From: Phycisphaerae bacterium
Lineage (GTDB): Bacteria; Planctomycetota; Phycisphaerae; UBA1845; UTPLA1
Direction: 5' to 3'
NCBI GenBank assembly: GCA_016935885.1
Contig: JAFGQA010000359.1
Location: 1 to 6,528, forward strand
Length of the DNA stretch: 6,528 bases
The notes below the pieces were generated by a model that was not told the origin of the DNA, did not search any database, and saw nothing but the letters and a program-made list of their open reading frames with translations. The position numbers and the translations under genes were made by a program. Positions 4,644 through 6,528 of this stretch are shown one piece after another. Each line of letters opens with the position of its first letter. Position 1 is the stretch's first letter.

Positions 4644-5318
4644 ATGAGACTCCTGCGCTATGGTATCTGCTGTGTGGCGGCTGCACTGATCGGAATCGGC
4701 GTGGCGTGGGGCGTCAACGATCCAGGCAAGGAGAAGCCCGGGGATTTGCCGCGGCCTGTCCTGGCGGGCTCGGTGACGCTCGAAGAGGCGATCGCCAATC
4801 GGCGGTCCGTTCGCCAGTTTTCCAACGAGCCCCTGACGCGCCGGCAGATCGGCCAGCTCTGCTGGGCCGGCCAGGGCGTCACGGATGCGGGAGGCCGCTT
4901 TCGTGCATCACCATCGGCAGGGGCGCTGTATCCGATCGAACTGTACGTCGTCACCGCCGACGGCGTGGATCACTACCTCCCAAAGGGCCACCGGCGCGAA
5001 CGGCACCTGGCAGGCGATCTGCGCAGGGCGCTGCAGGAGGCGGCACTCGGACAGGACCCGGTTGGTCAGGCGGCGGCGTGTGTGGTGATTGCCGCTGTCG
5101 TGGAGAGGACGTCGAAGAAGTATGGGGATCGGGCCGAGCGGTACTGCTTCATCGAAGCCGGCCATGTCGCTCAGAACATCCTGTTGCAGGCGACGGCCCT
5201 GCAACTTGGTGGCGTGCCGATCGGCGCCTATCACGACGAGAAGGTTGCCCAGGTGCTTAAGCTGCCCAAGGACCACCGCGTGCTCTACCTGCTGCCTGTC
5301 GGGCATCCGCGCGGATAA
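4644..5318 (+). CDS. SagB/ThcOx-type nitroreductase-family protein with N-terminal export signal
   Basis: The family uses FMN for redox chemistry; SagB/ThcOx members oxidize azolines in peptide maturation, but many relatives of this kind have no known substrate. Family features are TLEEAIANRRSVRQFSNEPL (45-64, whose RRSVR is the usual FMN-phosphate contact), a helix ending QLCWAGQGVT (71-80), SPSAGALYPIELYVV (89-103, typical of the SagB group), ERYCFIEAGHVAQNILLQA (165-183) and LGGVPIGAYHDEKV (188-201), ending with LYLLPVGHP. Residues 1-23 (charged start, then hydrophobic 8-23) look like a signal peptide or membrane anchor, which is unusual for a flavoenzyme since folded FMN proteins normally stay in the cytoplasm. 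No twin-arginine motif is visible. With 224 residues it is a single catalytic domain. No peptide-modification partner (YcaO or precursor) is nearby, so the SagB reaction should not be assumed. Confidence 0.88.
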   Translation: MRLLRYGICCVAAALIGIGVAWGVNDPGKEKPGDLPRPVLAGSVTLEEAIANRRSVRQFSNEPLTRRQIGQLCWAGQGVTDAGGRFRASPSAGALYPIELYVVTADGVDHYLPKGHRRERHLAGDLRRALQEAALGQDPVGQAAACVVIAAVVERTSKKYGDRAERYCFIEAGHVAQNILLQATALQLGGVPIGAYHDEKVAQVLKLPKDHRVLYLLPVGHPRG

Positions 5319-5368
5319 GGCGTCGCGCGAAGACAACATGACCGCTTGTCCCGCTTGGCTGGCCTGCT

Positions 5369-5467
5369 GGCTTGCCGTTTGGCGGACCTGCCCGCCGGCA
5401 GACGGATCAACCGTGTTACGTTGTTTTGGTGCGGCTCCCAACGTGGCACGCCGCCAGACGGCAAGCC
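5369..5467. repeat. Long inverted repeat between convergent genes
   Basis: GGCTTGCCGTTTGGCGG (5369-5385) matches the reverse complement of 5451-5467 at 16 of 17 bases. A second stem (ACGTTG 5418-5423 with CAACGT 5439-5444) lies inside. The whole spacer (5319-5478) between the nitroreductase and etfB could fold into one structure on either transcript. No U-tract follows, so it is not a standard intrinsic terminator. It could act as an RNA 3' stabilizer or be another repeat pair; the arms contain the CTTGCC word seen in the other hairpins. Confidence 0.65.
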
Positions 5468-5478
5468 GCATAGGAAGG

Positions 5479-6279
5479 TCAGATCACCTTCTCCTCTTCG
5501 CGCAGGATGCGGACGAGTTCCTTCGCGGTCTCCGCAGGCTCGCCTTCGATCTTCCGCCCTGGCGGGCGCGGCGGCGGCGGAGCGAAGTCGCCCACGTACG
5601 TGCCGGCCGCCTCGCGGGACAGATCGCCCGCCCCGAAGCCCAACGCGGCGGCGTCCATCGTATCCACGGGCTTCTTCTTGGCCTTCATCAGGCCGGGCAA
5701 CGACGGATAACGCGGCTCACACAGGCCCTTCTCGATGGTCAACAGGCACGGCAGTTGAATCTCGACGACCTCCTCGGCGCCCTCGATGCGCCGTCGCACC
5801 GTCGCTGACTTGAAATCCGCGCCCCAATCGATGGCGGCCACCGCCCCCACGTGCGGCCAGTCCAGGCACTCGGCCAACGCCGGGCCGACCTGCCCGCTGT
5901 CGTAGTCGATCGCCACCTTGCCGGCGAAGATCAGGTCGTAGCCGGCATCCTTGATGGCCGCGGCGATGATCCGGGCGGTGGTCAGTTCGTCGAGATCCTT
6001 GAACAGGTCGTCACACAAGTGCGTCGCCTTGTCGACTCCCATCGCGTACGCCATGCGAAGGACGCTCACGTCGGCGGCCGGACCGACGGTCAGTGCGGTG
6101 ATCTCGGCGGCGGCGGCCGGGTTCTTCTCCTTGAACTGCAACGCCGCCTCCAGTGCGAACTCACAGAAGGCGTTCATCACCATCTTGACGCCCTTCATTT
6201 CGATCCCGCCGCCGTCGTCTTTGACCTTGATGGTGGCCGTCGAGTCCGGAACACTCTTCACCAAAACAAGTACTTTCAT
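5479..6279 (-). CDS. etfB: Electron transfer flavoprotein, beta subunit
   Basis: EtfB pairs with EtfA to form a cytoplasmic FAD-containing heterodimer that passes electrons between dehydrogenases and the quinone pool or, in bifurcating types, between NADH, ferredoxin and a high-potential acceptor. Signs are MKVLVLVKSVPDS at the N-terminus, NAFCEFALEAALQFKEK (36-52), VGPAADVSVLRMAYAMGVD (65-83), GKVAIDYDSGQVGPALAE (120-137, nucleotide-binding loop) and the family signature region LCEPRYPSLPGLMKAKKKP (186-204). The FCE in 38-40 resembles the non-bifurcating mitochondrial type (NPFCE), but with alanine where proline is usual; assigning a class from this alone is weak. Length (266) is normal. A proline run at 234-240 links to the C-terminal helix. 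GGAAGG six bases upstream supports the ATG at 6279. etfA normally follows etfB; here the downstream neighbour is the convergent nitroreductase, so etfA must be elsewhere, possibly upstream beyond the repeat. Confidence 0.93.
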   Translation of the reverse strand: MKVLVLVKSVPDSTATIKVKDDGGGIEMKGVKMVMNAFCEFALEAALQFKEKNPAAAAEITALTVGPAADVSVLRMAYAMGVDKATHLCDDLFKDLDELTTARIIAAAIKDAGYDLIFAGKVAIDYDSGQVGPALAECLDWPHVGAVAAIDWGADFKSATVRRRIEGAEEVVEIQLPCLLTIEKGLCEPRYPSLPGLMKAKKKPVDTMDAAALGFGAGDLSREAAGTYVGDFAPPPPRPPGRKIEGEPAETAKELVRILREEEKVI

Positions 6280-6285
6280 CGCTTA

Positions 6286-6291
6286 CCTTCC
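6286..6291 (-). promoter_or_regulatory. Ribosome binding site of etfB
   Basis: On the minus strand GGAAGG lies six bases before the ATG at 6279. Confidence 0.6.
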
Positions 6292-6360
6292 AAACCGCAC
6301 GTTCAACTTCTTCAGGAGGAAAAGCCGCGAACTTCAGGTCCGCAGTTCGTCTTCCGATGG

Positions 6361-6409
6361 CAGCCTCCAGTCTCCGCTCTCTGGTCTCCAGTCTCTAGTT
6401 TCTAGTCTC
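6361..6409. repeat. Heptanucleotide tandem repeat, seven units
   Basis: Seven-base units read CAGCCTC, CAGTCTC, CGCTCTC, TGGTCTC, CAGTCTC, TAGTTTC, TAGTCTC, with consensus YAGTCTC. The next seven bases, TAGTACG, are the first bases of the right repeat element, so the array runs into that element in phase. It resembles in kind the heptanucleotide STRR repeats of some cyanobacteria. It lies upstream of etfB, 82 bases from its start codon. Confidence 0.75.
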
Positions 6410-6528
6410 TAGTACGGCGTTTCACCAATAGAACGACTGTGCGCTCTGCCGAGAATCCTCTCTCGGCACCGGCTTCAGGACCGAGAAGGGATTCTCGGTC
6501 CAGCAATCGTAGTCGCGTTTCCTGTGAA
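6410..6528 (-). repeat. ~130-bp MITE-like repeat element, right copy, cut by the window end
   Basis: This is the inverted copy of the element at 1-130, matching positions 12-130 at 113 of 119 bases without gaps by hand alignment. The three hairpins are present or nearly so; the outermost (GAAACGCG side) is cut at 6528. The terminal sequence TAGTACGGCGTTTCAC is close to the other terminus of the left copy (TAGTACCGCGTTTCAC), which supports terminal inverted repeats of about 16 bases. The last ~11 bases of the full element would lie outside the window. Confidence 0.85.

Noticed and set aside
4364..5260. Open frame through the 27-bp array, giving a repeated glycine-rich peptide.
   Set aside because: It is open because the repeat unit is a multiple of three; most of its length is out of frame with the clear nitroreductase gene.
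1..6528. A composite transposon or genomic island bounded by the two inverted 130-bp repeats.
   Set aside because: There is no transposase or integrase, the cargo is largely housekeeping, and a contig broken at a multicopy repeat explains the ends more simply.

Overview
The window is GC-rich bacterial DNA with dense genes separated by repeat-loaded spacers. Tandem bacterial-microcompartment (BMC) shell genes, a LarE-type protein, and many palindromic and tandem intergenic repeats together suggest a Planctomycetota or related PVC-group bacterium. This is inference only: there is no rRNA or marker gene here. The sequence starts and ends in two inverted copies of one ~130-bp repeat (113 of 119 aligned positions identical by hand). 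That fits a short assembly contig broken at a multicopy repeat, although an element bounded by the two copies cannot be excluded.

Layout. 1-130: left repeat copy. 221-1129 (+): larE, a sulfur insertase for the nickel-pincer cofactor, of the three-cysteine type. 1130-1354: hairpins and a 29-bp tandem repeat, with a probable terminator for the opposing gene. 1355-2266 (-): purC, SAICAR synthetase. 2267-2583: divergent spacer. 2584-2904 (+): HU-family DNA-binding protein with a lysine tail. 3007-4204 (+): three overlapping shell genes, one tandem-domain trimer (BMC-T) followed by two pentamer vertex proteins (BMC-P). 4205-4643: a MITE-like inverted repeat, a 27-bp tandem repeat and hairpins. 4644-5318 (+): an exported-looking SagB/ThcOx-type nitroreductase. 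5319-5478: a long inverted repeat between convergent genes. 5479-6279 (-): etfB, without etfA beside it. 6361-6409: a heptanucleotide repeat running straight into the right repeat copy (6410-6528).

How the genes work together. Only the three shell genes form an obvious operon: the genes overlap by one and four bases, and both BMC-P genes have good ribosome binding sites. They supply trimeric facets and two kinds of vertex protein, but no hexameric BMC-H and no cargo enzyme. They are therefore best read as a satellite shell locus that depends on a main BMC locus elsewhere, or as a remnant. larE, purC, HU, the nitroreductase and etfB look like separately expressed genes. A metabolic link between lactate racemization (LarE), electron transfer (EtfB) and a lactaldehyde-type compartment is conceivable but not shown by the sequence.

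The most notable non-coding signal is the density and variety of structured repeats. They include the 130-bp element with three hairpins and terminal inverted repeats, heptad repeats abutting its internal ends, a 110-bp MITE-like element, two three-copy tandem arrays next to genes, and a family of nine-bp-stem hairpins with CTTGY-type pentaloops.
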